Of a DNA stretch of 64,000 nt, positions 54,364 through 63,620 are shown piece by piece. Below the pieces are notes generated by a model that had not been told where the DNA came from, searched no databases, and saw nothing but the letters and a program-made list of their open reading frames with translations. Made by a program: the position numbers and the translations under genes. Each line of letters begins with the position of its first letter. The first letter of the stretch is position 1. Source of the DNA: Pseudaeromonas sp963677375 (GTDB lineage: Bacteria; Pseudomonadota; Gammaproteobacteria; Enterobacterales; Aeromonadaceae); the NCBI GenBank assembly GCA_963677375.2, contig CAXXIF010000019.1:226502-290501 (forward strand), written 5' to 3'.

Positions 54364-56004
54364 ATGAAACTCAACCAGCCAGTAAGTCAGCAAGAACATC
54401 TGTTCTCGTCCGAACAGAGTCTGATCTCCACCACAGATTTGCAGAGCCATATTACCGATGCCAACGCAGCGTTCTGCGACATTGCAGGCTTCACTCGTGA
54501 TGAACTGGTGGGGCAGCCGCACAACCTGGTGCGCCATCCTGATATGCCCACCGCCGCCTTCGCCAATATGTGGTCTTTCATTCAGAACAAGAAAAGCTGG
54601 ATGGGGATGGTAAAGAATCGCTGCAAGAATGGGGATTACTACTGGGTCAGTGCTTTTGTCACGCCTATTCAGGATGAACAGGGCCGTACCATGGAATACC
54701 AGTCGGTGCGTTCTTTGCCCACAGAAGAAGAAAAAGTTCGAGCCAGCGCCGTCTACGCCCAGTTGCAACAGGGAGACACTCCCCGGCCGTTACGCCATCG
54801 CTGGCTGACGTGTGAAAGCGGGCTGTTGGCTGCTCTCGCTGTGCTTGTTGTCGCCATGGGGTGGTCGAGCATTACCGGGGGCAACGTCTGGAATCAGGGG
54901 GTGATGTGGGGGGCTTTGTGTTGTGTACTGGCATGTGGCCGGCTGTTCTGGCAGCGCCTCAGCAGCTTGCGGGCGAGCGCGCGCCGTGATTTCGATAACC
55001 CCTTGATGCAGCTGATTTACATTGGGCGAGTGGATGCGCTCGCGGAAATTGAACTGGCTATGCGTATGCGTCGGGCGGAACTCCGGGCCGTGGTGGCCCG
55101 TACCACAGAGACCACCCAGACCATTCTGCAGTCCGTGGAGCAGGATGTGCGCAATGCGGAGTCTATCACTCACAACTTATCAGGCCAGTTGACTCAGACC
55201 GATATGGTGGCGACCGCGGTGACCGAGATGGCACAGTCCATCCGTGAAGTTGCCCATAACGCCAGCGACACAGCGCGGCTGATTGAGGAGGCCAATACGC
55301 TCTCCCGTTCCGGCCAAGGCGCGGTCGGTAAGTCCATTGCTGCGGTGGACGGGGTCCATGCTTCCCTGAGCAATGCTCAGTCGGTGATCAATACTCTGGT
55401 CGAAAATTGTCGCGATATTGGCCGGGTGCTGGAGGTGATCCATTCCATTGCCAATCAGACCAACTTGCTGGCTCTCAATGCGGCCATCGAAGCGGCTCGG
55501 GCTGGTGACGCCGGGCGTGGATTTTCGGTGGTAGCCGATGAAATCCGCTCACTGGCGATCAAGACCCAGTCATCGACTGGAGAGATCCAGGCCATGATTG
55601 GCCTGCTGCAACAAAATGCTGGCAAGGCAGAAAGTGCCATGCTGAGCGGCTATACCTTGTCGGGTACCTCCCGTCAGCTGACCGCGGATACCGGTGAGGT
55701 GTTGCAACAAATTCACCAGATGCTGGATAGCATTGCCCAGTTGGGGGCTCATATTGCTCACTCGATGGAGGAGCAAAGTGAGGTCACCGAAAGTATCCAC
55801 CATAACGTGCTGACGATCCGTGAACTGGCGGGTGACTCGACGGATGCCAGTAAGAAGGCTGCCATCCATATTCTTGGCTTGAGCGGACGGCTGAGTGCCA
55901 TGAACAAACTGGTGATGCAATTCCAGCATGCTGCCCGCTCCAAGCGCAATACCGCGACACAAATCACAAGCACCCGGCTGCAGACCGCCGCTGTTCGGGG
56001 CTAG
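54364..56004 (+). CDS. PAS-containing methyl-accepting chemotaxis protein (Aer-like)
   Basis: A 546-residue transducer. The N-terminal cytoplasmic PAS domain (about 15-125, NLVRHPDMP and NGDYYWV, as in Aer) is followed by two hydrophobic segments (about 152-195) with little or no periplasmic loop. The MCP signalling domain follows, with the hairpin tip NQTNLLALNAAIEAARAG. Aer-type PAS domains bind FAD and sense redox or energy state. ATG 54364 is seven bases after AGGAG. A strong terminator follows, so it is monocistronic. Confidence 0.92.
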   Translation: MKLNQPVSQQEHLFSSEQSLISTTDLQSHITDANAAFCDIAGFTRDELVGQPHNLVRHPDMPTAAFANMWSFIQNKKSWMGMVKNRCKNGDYYWVSAFVTPIQDEQGRTMEYQSVRSLPTEEEKVRASAVYAQLQQGDTPRPLRHRWLTCESGLLAALAVLVVAMGWSSITGGNVWNQGVMWGALCCVLACGRLFWQRLSSLRASARRDFDNPLMQLIYIGRVDALAEIELAMRMRRAELRAVVARTTETTQTILQSVEQDVRNAESITHNLSGQLTQTDMVATAVTEMAQSIREVAHNASDTARLIEEANTLSRSGQGAVGKSIAAVDGVHASLSNAQSVINTLVENCRDIGRVLEVIHSIANQTNLLALNAAIEAARAGDAGRGFSVVADEIRSLAIKTQSSTGEIQAMIGLLQQNAGKAESAMLSGYTLSGTSRQLTADTGEVLQQIHQMLDSIAQLGAHIAHSMEEQSEVTESIHHNVLTIRELAGDSTDASKKAAIHILGLSGRLSAMNKLVMQFQHAARSKRNTATQITSTRLQTAAVRG

Positions 56005-56033
56005 GCATCGCTGGCGTGACTCTGGCTACCAAC

Positions 56034-56066
56034 CCAATAGGGATCTGCATATCCCTATTGGTTTTT
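56034..56066 (+). terminator. Intrinsic terminator of the chemoreceptor gene
   Basis: Perfect eleven-base stem CCAATAGGGAT (56034-56044) and ATCCCTATTGG (56051-56061) with loop CTGCAT, followed by five T. Confidence 0.93.
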
Positions 56067-56145
56067 CAGTTTCATTGGGGCCGAAGCTCCTGCGCCTCTC
56101 ATATCCGCTCATTGACCGGTCGACTTGGCGGTGAAGGTCGATGGC

Positions 56146-56754
56146 TTACAGCACCACTTTAATCGCCAGCCCGAGCAGGATCAGGCCGCTGAGTTGATCG
56201 ATCAACCGGGCTCTGAGCTTGAGTTGGGTCAAGACCGGACCATGGGAAAGCAGGAGTGCCACCAGGCTGTACCAGAGAACATCGATACCACCGGCAGTCA
56301 GCATCATGATGGAGCCTTCGCGCCAGCCGGTGTCTTGATGTACAAATTGGCTGAACAACGCGACAAAGAAGATCGCCAGTTGTGGGTTGAGAAAAGAGAC
56401 CGCCAATCCTTCCAGGGCACCGCGCCGGCCCCTGGGGGCAAGGGCAGTTTCAGCTTCGAGCTGGGATGATGTTTTGGCCAACAAGGCCTTGAGGCCGAGC
56501 CAGGCTAAAAATAGAGCACCGCCATACTGGATGGCCTGAAACAGCCAAGGGGTGTTGGTGATGAGCAGCGCCAGCCCCAGCGACGTGATGAGCGCGTAAA
56601 TCCCCACGCCAACCCCATGGCCCAAGCCGGTAGCGACCCCATGCAGACGTCCGCCCTGTACTGTATTACGAATGATCAGGGCCAGACTCGGTCCCGGACT
56701 GATGGCGCCCATCAGGCAGATGGCGGCCAGCGGTAACCAGGTGGTGAATTCCAT
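56146..56754 (-). CDS. LysE/RhtB-family amino-acid exporter
   Basis: A 202-residue inner-membrane protein with about six hydrophobic segments. The family signature GAISPGPSLALI lies near the N-terminus and SFLNPQLAIFFVALF in the middle. Relatives export homoserine, threonine, leucine or lysine; the substrate cannot be told. I choose ATG 56754 (MEFTTWLPL), behind AAGGAATCAAC; the upstream extension is not conserved-looking. A LysR regulator gene lies upstream in the same direction. Confidence 0.9.
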   Translation of the reverse strand: MEFTTWLPLAAICLMGAISPGPSLALIIRNTVQGGRLHGVATGLGHGVGVGIYALITSLGLALLITNTPWLFQAIQYGGALFLAWLGLKALLAKTSSQLEAETALAPRGRRGALEGLAVSFLNPQLAIFFVALFSQFVHQDTGWREGSIMMLTAGGIDVLWYSLVALLLSHGPVLTQLKLRARLIDQLSGLILLGLAIKVVL

Positions 56755-56900
56755 GTTGATTCCTTCAATTAACACTCTTGTCTTGCCGGAGATGCCAGGG
56801 TGACATAGCACCCGAACATCGAACGGACTCCAGCCTAGAGGGTTTTTGACTATTCGAAAAATGAAATTAATGAATCAATGGTATTCAATATGGGAATGTC

Positions 56901-57848
56901 TTATCCCACGGGCTGGGTTAGCAGATGGCGTTCGGCGGCCTGGGTGGCCTGTTGCAGATGGCCGCTAAGAAACGGAAAGACCAGCTCGCGGAACCAGCGA
57001 TGGGCCGGGTCTTGTTGATAGCGTTGGTGCCAGATCAGCTGGTAGTGCTGCCGGGTGCAGGCAAAGGGCAAGGGGCGCAGGATCAAGTCGCGATCCTGTG
57101 CCAGCTGCCAGGCGATGTGGCTGGGAGTGCTCAACAGGCAATCGGTGCGCTTGAGCAGCTCTACCGCGGCCTGAAAGAAAGGCACCTTGGCAAACCAGCG
57201 GCGACTGAGCCCGTGGGGGGCCAGTATCTGCTCGATGGCACCCTCCTTATCGCCACCCCCGCTGACCTGTAGATGGGTGGCCGCCAGATAGTCATCCAAA
57301 CCGAATGGCCGAGAACCCAGGGGATGATCGCGCCGCATGACGAGCGCCAGACCATCTTCGCCTAGGCACTGGCTATTGAGCTGGGCGGGCAACGTCTCGG
57401 TGAGGGTTGAAACCAGATCCAGCTCCAGGCCGTGCAGCAAGGGGAGCTGTTCCTTGTGCCACAGGCTGTATTCCAGCGCCGCTTGCGGTGCGGCCTGTGC
57501 CAGAGCGGCACCGATCTCTGGCAATATGTACTGGGCAACATAATCGGAGGAGGCGAGGCGAAAGACTCGCTGGCAACTGGCCGGGTCAAAGTGGATGGGG
57601 GCATACAGATCCTCCAGCGCATCCAGCGTGTGACTCAGGCTCTGGAGCAAGAGTTCGGCGCGTGGCGTCAACAGCCAGCGCTGCCCTTCCCGCACCAGCA
57701 GCTCATCGGCAAATTCCTGCCGTAACTGGGCCAACTGTTTGCTGATCGAGGGCTGACTCAGATGTAACAACTCGGCGGCACGGCTGACACTTCGGGTCTC
57801 CAGCAGCGCCTTGAGGGTGGGCAACAAATTGAGATTGGTGTGGCGCAT
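56901..57848 (-). CDS. LysR-family transcription regulator
   Basis: A 315-residue regulator. The N-terminal helix-turn-helix occupies about 5-62 (SVSRAAELLHLSQPSISKQLAQLR) and is followed by a periplasmic-binding-type co-inducer domain. It lies 146 bases upstream of the RhtB-type exporter in the same direction, so control of that exporter is plausible. It is divergent from the dGTPase-like gene. Confidence 0.92.
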   Translation of the reverse strand: MRHTNLNLLPTLKALLETRSVSRAAELLHLSQPSISKQLAQLRQEFADELLVREGQRWLLTPRAELLLQSLSHTLDALEDLYAPIHFDPASCQRVFRLASSDYVAQYILPEIGAALAQAAPQAALEYSLWHKEQLPLLHGLELDLVSTLTETLPAQLNSQCLGEDGLALVMRRDHPLGSRPFGLDDYLAATHLQVSGGGDKEGAIEQILAPHGLSRRWFAKVPFFQAAVELLKRTDCLLSTPSHIAWQLAQDRDLILRPLPFACTRQHYQLIWHQRYQQDPAHRWFRELVFPFLSGHLQQATQAAERHLLTQPVG

Positions 57849-58037
57849 GGCTGTTCCTGACGGGTCCGAGGATAGCGATATCTTACTTCATTTTCTGGTC
57901 TGGAATTCCGCTTCCCCGACCGAGTGGCGGCATCGCTGCCACGGGGGGCCGCATCTCGACTCATGGTGGTCGCCCGAGGCTGTTTTCTTCGGTGCTATGC
58001 CGTATGCTGGTGTGGAACATGGATGACGAGGAGTGGT

Positions 58038-59447
58038 ATGACGATGCTGGTAGCAGGCCCGGAATGGGGCGAGCGGCGCTCTTCTGGCACAGAGGCCGGC
58101 AAGAGCCGGAGCGGCGCCCAAAGCGGTAAGAGCGACGGCAACAAGAGCCCGGATCTGGAGTTTTTGGCGCGGATCGACCGCAGCCGTATCACCCACTCGG
58201 CAGCCTTTCGGCGACTGCAGGGTAAAACCCAGGTGGTCGGCGTCGGCGAAAATGACTTCTTCCGCACCCGCTTGACCCATTCCCTGGAGGTAGCCCAGAT
58301 TGGCGCCTCACTGGCGAACCGGCTGGCCTGGTATGGCAAGCGGGAGGGCATGGAGGATCTGGCGCCATGGGTTCCGCCCGAGCACCTGATTGAAACCGCC
58401 TGTCTGGCTCATGACATAGGTCATCCGGCGTTCGGCCATAATGGCGAGAAGATCCTCAACTACTACATGCTGGAGTTTGGCGGCTTCGAGGGCAACGGCC
58501 AGACGTTGCGTATCCTCAGTCGTCTGGGGGAGTATTCCGACGGCTTCGGCTATGACTTTACCCGTCGTACCCTGCTGGCGGTGCTCAAGTACCCGGTCCT
58601 GTTCCGCGAGGTGGCGCCGGATTATCCCGAACGTCCACCGTCGACGCCGCGCAATCTGACGCCCTGGCATCCGCCCAAGTGTATTCACAATGACGAATCC
58701 GACATCCGGGACTGGTTGTTGGCGCCCTTCAGTGACGCGGATCGCCACCTGTTCTGTGCGCCGGTAGAGGTTGAAAAGATCGAGGCCGGTATCCGCATTA
58801 AAGGCTTGCGCTCTGCCCACAAGAGTCTGGATTGCAGCGTCATGGAGATCGCCGACGATATCGCCTATGGCGTGCATGACCTGGAAGATGCGCTGGCGGT
58901 GGGGCTGCTCAGCCCGCATAAAGTAGCCGATGAGCTCGGTGAATTGCTGGCTGATGTGGCGCGGCTGGAGAGCCGTAAGAATCGCGAGCCGGACTATTAT
59001 GCTAAACGCATTGCCAGTGGTGAGCCGCGCTTGCTCAAGCAGGCAATTACCAATCTGGTTCATGTGCTAGTGACCCAGACCGAGCCGGTCAAGCTGGGGC
59101 TGTTTGACCATCCGTTGCTGGATTACCGGCTGCGCTTACGGCCCGAGGCCGAAGCCATTCTCAAACGCCTGAAGGGCTATGTGTTCGATGAGGTGATTGC
59201 CCAGCCGCGCATTCGCACCTTGGAGTACAAGGGGCAGCAGATCATCGCCGAGTTATTCGAGGCGTTTCGGGATAACCCTAGTGACCTGCTGCCGCGTTCG
59301 GTCTCGGCCAAGATCACCCTGGGGAGCCGTCACTCCTTGCACCGCACCGTGTGTGACTACATCGCCAGCATGAGTGACGGTGAAGCGACTGCTATTTATC
59401 AGCGTCTGTTCCTGCCGGGTAACGGCTCCATCTTCGAGCCCTGGTGA
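58038..59447 (+). CDS. dGTPase-like HD-domain triphosphohydrolase
   Basis: A 469-residue HD-superfamily protein resembling deoxyguanosinetriphosphate triphosphohydrolase-like proteins. Metal-site residues are visible: His81 (RLTHSLEV), His125-Asp126 (LAHDIGHPAFGHNGE) and a later Asp in EIADDIAYGVHDLEDA. Such enzymes cleave dNTPs to nucleosides and triphosphate; some limit phage DNA synthesis. I choose ATG 58038, behind GAGGAG. The first 35 residues are low-complexity (Ser/Gly/Lys). It is followed six bases later by an AraC regulator. Confidence 0.88.
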   Translation: MTMLVAGPEWGERRSSGTEAGKSRSGAQSGKSDGNKSPDLEFLARIDRSRITHSAAFRRLQGKTQVVGVGENDFFRTRLTHSLEVAQIGASLANRLAWYGKREGMEDLAPWVPPEHLIETACLAHDIGHPAFGHNGEKILNYYMLEFGGFEGNGQTLRILSRLGEYSDGFGYDFTRRTLLAVLKYPVLFREVAPDYPERPPSTPRNLTPWHPPKCIHNDESDIRDWLLAPFSDADRHLFCAPVEVEKIEAGIRIKGLRSAHKSLDCSVMEIADDIAYGVHDLEDALAVGLLSPHKVADELGELLADVARLESRKNREPDYYAKRIASGEPRLLKQAITNLVHVLVTQTEPVKLGLFDHPLLDYRLRLRPEAEAILKRLKGYVFDEVIAQPRIRTLEYKGQQIIAELFEAFRDNPSDLLPRSVSAKITLGSRHSLHRTVCDYIASMSDGEATAIYQRLFLPGNGSIFEPW

Positions 59448-59453
59448 GTTTTG

Positions 59454-60323
59454 ATGTCCCATGATTCAAGTGTCAGGGTCACCACCCGGAAGCAAACTCG
59501 GCAAGTCTCGCTGCGCGAGGTGAGCTTTTGGCGATCCCCTGCTTGCCCCGGGGTGGAGCTGCGGCGGGCTAGCTATCGTCGTCAGACCTTTCATCGCCAC
59601 ACTCATCCGGTTTATTCCCTCGGCCTGGTGCTCAATGGCAGCACGGAATTTGACTATTGTGGACAGCACTTTCGTGCTCAGGCTGGGGATCTGGTCCTGA
59701 TCGCGCCGGGCGTGGTGCATGATTGCAACCCGCAAGGGGATGAGCCTCTGGGTTACTGGATGTTTTATCTGGATGCTGCCGTGTTGGGTTCACCGACTGC
59801 CGATAGGGCGATTCCGCCGCCGATACTGGCTGACGCCGGGCTGTGGCGACGTTGGCAGCAATTGGCCCGGCAACTGGTGCGCATCTGCCAACTGCCCCCC
59901 GAGCTAGAGGCTGCGGCGGCCGCAGCCTGGCGACTGGAGTTGCAACACGTATGGCAACAGACCTGGCAGCGCTGGCCGCAATCTCGTCTCTCGGCTCCCG
60001 CCGTTATGCCATTGCCCTGGTTGCAGCAGGTGCAATCCCAGTTGGCGGCCGAGCTGGCGCATCCGCTGGCTTTGAACGAGCTGAGTGTGCGGGTCGGGAT
60101 CAGCCCCAGCCATTTGAACCGCCGCTTCGGTGCGGCCATGGGCTTGCCGCCCCATCGCTATCATTTGCAGCTGCGCATCGATGCTGCCAAGCGCAAGCTG
60201 GCGGCCGGGGAGTCGATCGTTCAGGTGGCCATCGATTTGGGCTTTAGCGATCAGAGCCATTTTACCCGCCTGTTCAGCCGGGTGGTGGGGGCAACCCCGG
60301 CTCAGTATCAGAAGCAGCGCTAG
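59454..60323 (+). CDS. AraC-family transcription regulator
   Basis: A 289-residue regulator with an N-terminal cupin-type sensor (FHRHTHPVYSLGLVLNG, APGVVHDC) and a C-terminal pair of helix-turn-helix motifs (NELSVRVGISPSHLNRRF and VAIDLGFSDQSHFTRLF). It probably regulates the adjacent EamA transporter gene, a common pairing, though that is inference. The ATG is 6 bases after the dGTPase-like gene. Confidence 0.9.
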   Translation: MSHDSSVRVTTRKQTRQVSLREVSFWRSPACPGVELRRASYRRQTFHRHTHPVYSLGLVLNGSTEFDYCGQHFRAQAGDLVLIAPGVVHDCNPQGDEPLGYWMFYLDAAVLGSPTADRAIPPPILADAGLWRRWQQLARQLVRICQLPPELEAAAAAAWRLELQHVWQQTWQRWPQSRLSAPAVMPLPWLQQVQSQLAAELAHPLALNELSVRVGISPSHLNRRFGAAMGLPPHRYHLQLRIDAAKRKLAAGESIVQVAIDLGFSDQSHFTRLFSRVVGATPAQYQKQR

Positions 60324-60489
60324 TTCATCACACCTTACCTCATGGCAGCCGTCATGGGATAAGGTGCGACTCCTGTTTGGCGAACGGTCCATGATGATTT
60401 GTTCGTCGAGCGCAATATCGTGCCAGACCGCAGGCTGGGCCCGGGGGTAGGATAGCGGCCCATCGTTTGTTTTTGGATCTGACTCTCTT

Positions 60490-61465
60490 ATGACTAGCTC
60501 CGCGGATCTCGCCACCCAACCCTCTTCTGTCGAGCGGGTCAATGCGTCGCCGCTCCCCTCGATTTCTTCCGCACATGCCAACACCGGTTGGGCTCTGCTG
60601 GCCCTGTCCGGGGCCGTTGTGCTGTGGGGAACCTCTTATGCGGCTACCAAAACGGCACTGGGTTATTTTTCCCCCCTGGCTGTTGATTTGGTTGCGAATG
60701 GTGATGGCCTCTGCAGTCCTGCTGCCGTTCTGGCATCGGCTACCAAAACCTGTCTATCAGACCGGAGATTGGAAATGGCTGCTAGGGCTGGGAATATTGC
60801 AACCCTGCCTCTATTTCTTGCTTGAGGTGCAGGCGCTGCAATTTACCAGCTCGGGACAGGCGGGAACCGTTGCCGCTCTGGCGCCGCTGTTTGTGGCGTT
60901 GCTGGCCTGGATCTGGCTGAAGGAGCGGATGGGGTTCAACGCGATTCTGGGCCTAGTGCTCTCTCTGGGCGGGGTGGTGATGTTATCGCTGGGAGCCGGA
61001 CATAACCAGTCAGCCCCCAATCCCCTACTAGGCAACGCCTTACAGCTACTCGCCATGCTCTGCATCGCCTTTTATATGGTGATCCTCAAGCGACTGAGTA
61101 GCCGTTACGACACCTGGTGGTTGACCGGAAGCCAGAATCTGCTCGGTGTGCTGTTCTTCCTGCCGGGGATCTGGCTGGCGCCAGAAGGGACTCTCGCCGC
61201 TGCGCCGCAAAGCGCCTGGCTCAGCGTGCTCTATCTGGGCGGACTGGTGACCCTTGGCGGCTTTGGCTTGTATAACATGGCCATGCGCTGGATACCGGCC
61301 TCCCAAGCGGCGATGAGCATCAATCTGGTGCCGCTGATCGCACTACTCATGGGGTGGCTGTGGCTGGATGAGGCATTAAATTCATGGCAGTGTTTTGCTG
61401 CCTTGGCTATCTTCAGCGGCGTGCTGCTTGCCCAACTACCCGCATCACGGGCCCGGCGGTTGTGA
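60490..61465 (+). pseudogene. EamA-family (DMT) transporter with a one-base frameshift
   Basis: The N-terminal part (ATG 60490, through GTSYAATKTALGYFSPLAV) and the rest (IWLRMVMASAVLLPF onward to 61465) lie in different frames. Removing one base near 60682-60686 joins them into about 324 residues with ten predicted membrane helices and two EamA repeats, typical of drug/metabolite exporters. Nothing else in the gene is damaged, so it is either a very recent mutation or a sequencing error. Confidence 0.85.
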
Positions 61466-61539
61466 TGGCTGTGGGTGATGGGGTGCCTAAAACAGCCGCA
61501 TTTCGCGTCCATAGACGCCCTATATTGGCAATGAACGGT

Positions 61540-62775
61540 TTAAACCCGCAAATCGACCTGTTGCACTGTGCCCGCTTTACCATCTTCGGTGAGATAGAGG
61601 CCAGTCTGGCGTAACACGGCCGGGCTTTCGCCGTCAGTTCCTTGCTGCGCCGCCAGGTGCATAAAGGGGGGTGGCGGTGGCGTTGAGAAAGATGGCGCCG
61701 ATCTGCTTGTCGCCCAGCGTCAGCAGAGCTTCGCCAGGGCGGAACAGCCGTAGCTCGGCAAACACGCTATCACCCTCATCGATGACACCATTCCCATCCT
61801 GATCAAACTGTGCCAGATCGGCAAAGCCGTTGCCGCTTTGCACACCGAACAGTTCGGTGCCATTGTCGATCTGGCCATTGCCGTTGCGATCCAGCGCCAG
61901 AAAGGTTGAACCACTGGCCAGCATGGGCAGCTTTTCTTGCACGCCATCACCGCTCAGATCGAAGTTGAAACGGGCTTGTGTGAATCCGGCGACCTGACCG
62001 TCCAGATTCAGCACCAGGGGATCTTTGAGCGCCGAGGCTTTGGTCAGCCGTTCGCTCACTTCACGTCAATTGGTAATCCAGCGCAAAAACCGAGATCAAC
62101 CTGGATCTCGCGGCCATCAGCCGTGGTGACAGAGCCATTGGCAACAAAGCGCAGTTGCTCTTGCTCCATCTTGAGTTCGGTAACTTGTACCGTCTGATCT
62201 ACCGGAGGTGTGGTTTCGGCAGGGGTGGCCGTCGAGCGGGTCGGGGCGGCTGGGTTCACTGTGCCAGATGAGGTTGTGGCAGCTTGGGGATCTGCGGGCT
62301 TAGCGCCGCCCAGATGGATCTTGATGCCGGTCATGGCCTCCAGCAACGCCTTGAGAATGCGCATATGACTGTCCAGCGACATCTCACCATCGTCCAGCGC
62401 TGTCAGCCCCGGCCGCGCCACTGCTGGCTGTGGATTGAAAGCTGTGCGATGGGCTCTGATCCTTGGCTCGTTCGGGCGCGAAATTTTTCCAGTTGCCGGG
62501 CGCCTTCACTAGCCTGTTGCTCCTTGGCTAAACGGGCGAGTTCACGGCGATTTAGCGTCGTGGCTTGTTGGACTTCGGCGGGCTGGTAGTTGCTAGTTAA
62601 CGGTGTGATCGTGGTGCTGCTGGCCCGCCATTTCCCGGTATTGCTCCTCCCGTTGGCTGACGCGGATCTCCTGAGCGGGAAGGGGCTGACCGCTGACGGT
62701 CACCTGCTGGCGGATCTGTTGCTCCTGGTGCTGATAGTCAGCAGCCTGCACCAGCTTCTGATCGGTAATACGCAT
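61540..62775 (-). pseudogene. EF-hand calcium-binding protein gene, several frameshifts
   Basis: One gene of about 410 codons can be rebuilt from fragments. It has a Gln-rich N-terminus (ATG 62775, MRITDQKLVQAADYQHQ), a segment NYQPAEVQQATTLNRR, ARPGLTALDDGEMSLDSHM, then two EF-hand-like loops (DRNGNGQIDNGTELFG and DQDGNGVIDEG), and an end reading GTVQQVDLRV with stop at 61542. The frame changes near 62597-62600, between about 62440 and 62490, at the A5 run 62085-62089, near 62054-62060 and at the G6 run 61666-61671. A sigma-28-like promoter lies upstream, hinting at a flagellar regulon. I do not know the function. Confidence 0.75.
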
Positions 62776-62812
62776 GGCAGATATCCTGCTCGAAACGGCG
62801 GTGATACCTTGA

Positions 62813-62839
62813 GTATCGGCCGCAACTCGCGGGGGATTA
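62813..62839 (-). promoter_or_regulatory. Candidate sigma-28 (FliA) promoter of the EF-hand gene
   Basis: Read on the minus strand: TAAT (62839-62836), 15-base spacer, GCCGATAC (62820-62813). The consensus is TAAA-N15-GCCGATAA, so there is one mismatch in each element. It lies 38 bases before the ATG. Confidence 0.6.
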
Positions 62840-62851
62840 ACATCATTTGGC

Positions 62852-62892
62852 TATAAGAAAACGGGCTGACAGAGGATTCCTCTATCAGCCCG
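62852..62892 (-). terminator. Intrinsic terminator of msrA
   Basis: Stem CGGGCTGA (62862-62869) and TCAGCCCG (62885-62892), extended inside by AGAGGA/TCCTCT pairing. On the minus strand it is followed by TTTTCTTA. It is 37 bases past the rebuilt msrA stop. Confidence 0.8.
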
Positions 62893-62928
62893 AGCGTTCG
62901 GAGCGGGGGGGCTAGTGCTTACTCGCGT

Positions 62929-63575
62929 TTAACGTTGCAGGGCGGGTGGCAGACAGATGCCGATCCCCCCCAGACCACAGTAACCATCTGGATTCTTGGC
63001 TAGATATTGCTGGTGATACTCTTCGGCAAAGTAGAAGTGGGGCGCAGGCCGGATTTCGGTGGTGACAGTCCGGGTATCGTGGGCAGTAGCCATGGCCTGT
63101 TGAAAGGCCTGGCGACTGGCTTCAGCCTCGGCGGCCTGAGTGGCATTCTAGGGTGTAGATCGCCGAGCGGTACTGAGTGCCGATATCCCCCCCCTTGCCG
63201 CATGCCCTGGGCCGGATCATGCTGCTCCCAAAACAATTTGAGTAGATCAGCGTACTGGATCTGCCGGGGATCAAACACCACCAGTACGCTTTCGGTGTGA
63301 CCGGTGAGGCCGGTACACACCTCTTGGTAGGTCGGATTGGGGGTGAAGCCGCCCTGATAGCCGACCGCCGTGGTATATACGCCGGCTTGTTGCCAGAACA
63401 GACGTTCCACGCCCCAGAAGCAGCCCATGGCAAAATAAGCCAGTTCCAAAACCTGCCGGATAGGGAGCCCGCATGGAGTGGCCGGAGACAAAATGCTGGG
63501 GGGTTGATGCTCATTGCCTCATCGCGGCCTGGCAATGCCTCGGCGGCGCGGATCAACCTCGTTTTTGCTGTGCAT
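62929..63575 (-). pseudogene. msrA: Peptide-methionine (S)-S-oxide reductase MsrA, several frameshifts
   Basis: Rebuilt from ATG 63575 (behind AGAGGA) to TAA 62931 it gives about 213 residues, the length of E. coli MsrA (212). The catalytic AMGCFWGVERLFW segment, GYQGGFTPNPTYQEVC, FWEQHDPAQGMRQG and the C-terminal YHQQYLAKNPDGYCGLGG are all present, but in different frames. One extra base is needed at each of the T5 run 63562-63566, G6 63498-63503, A4 63448-63451, C8 63187-63194, and near 63146-63151. MsrA repairs oxidised methionine. Five shifts with no other decay look like sequence error. Confidence 0.88.
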
Positions 63576-63620
63576 GGTTCTTCCTCTGACGCCGGGCTTT
63601 GTTCCGGCGTACTGGTGGGT

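Noticed and set aside
61634..62421. Two separate small minus-strand genes
   Set aside because: Their ends join into one EF-hand gene once one-base shifts are corrected; the apparent start codons are internal.
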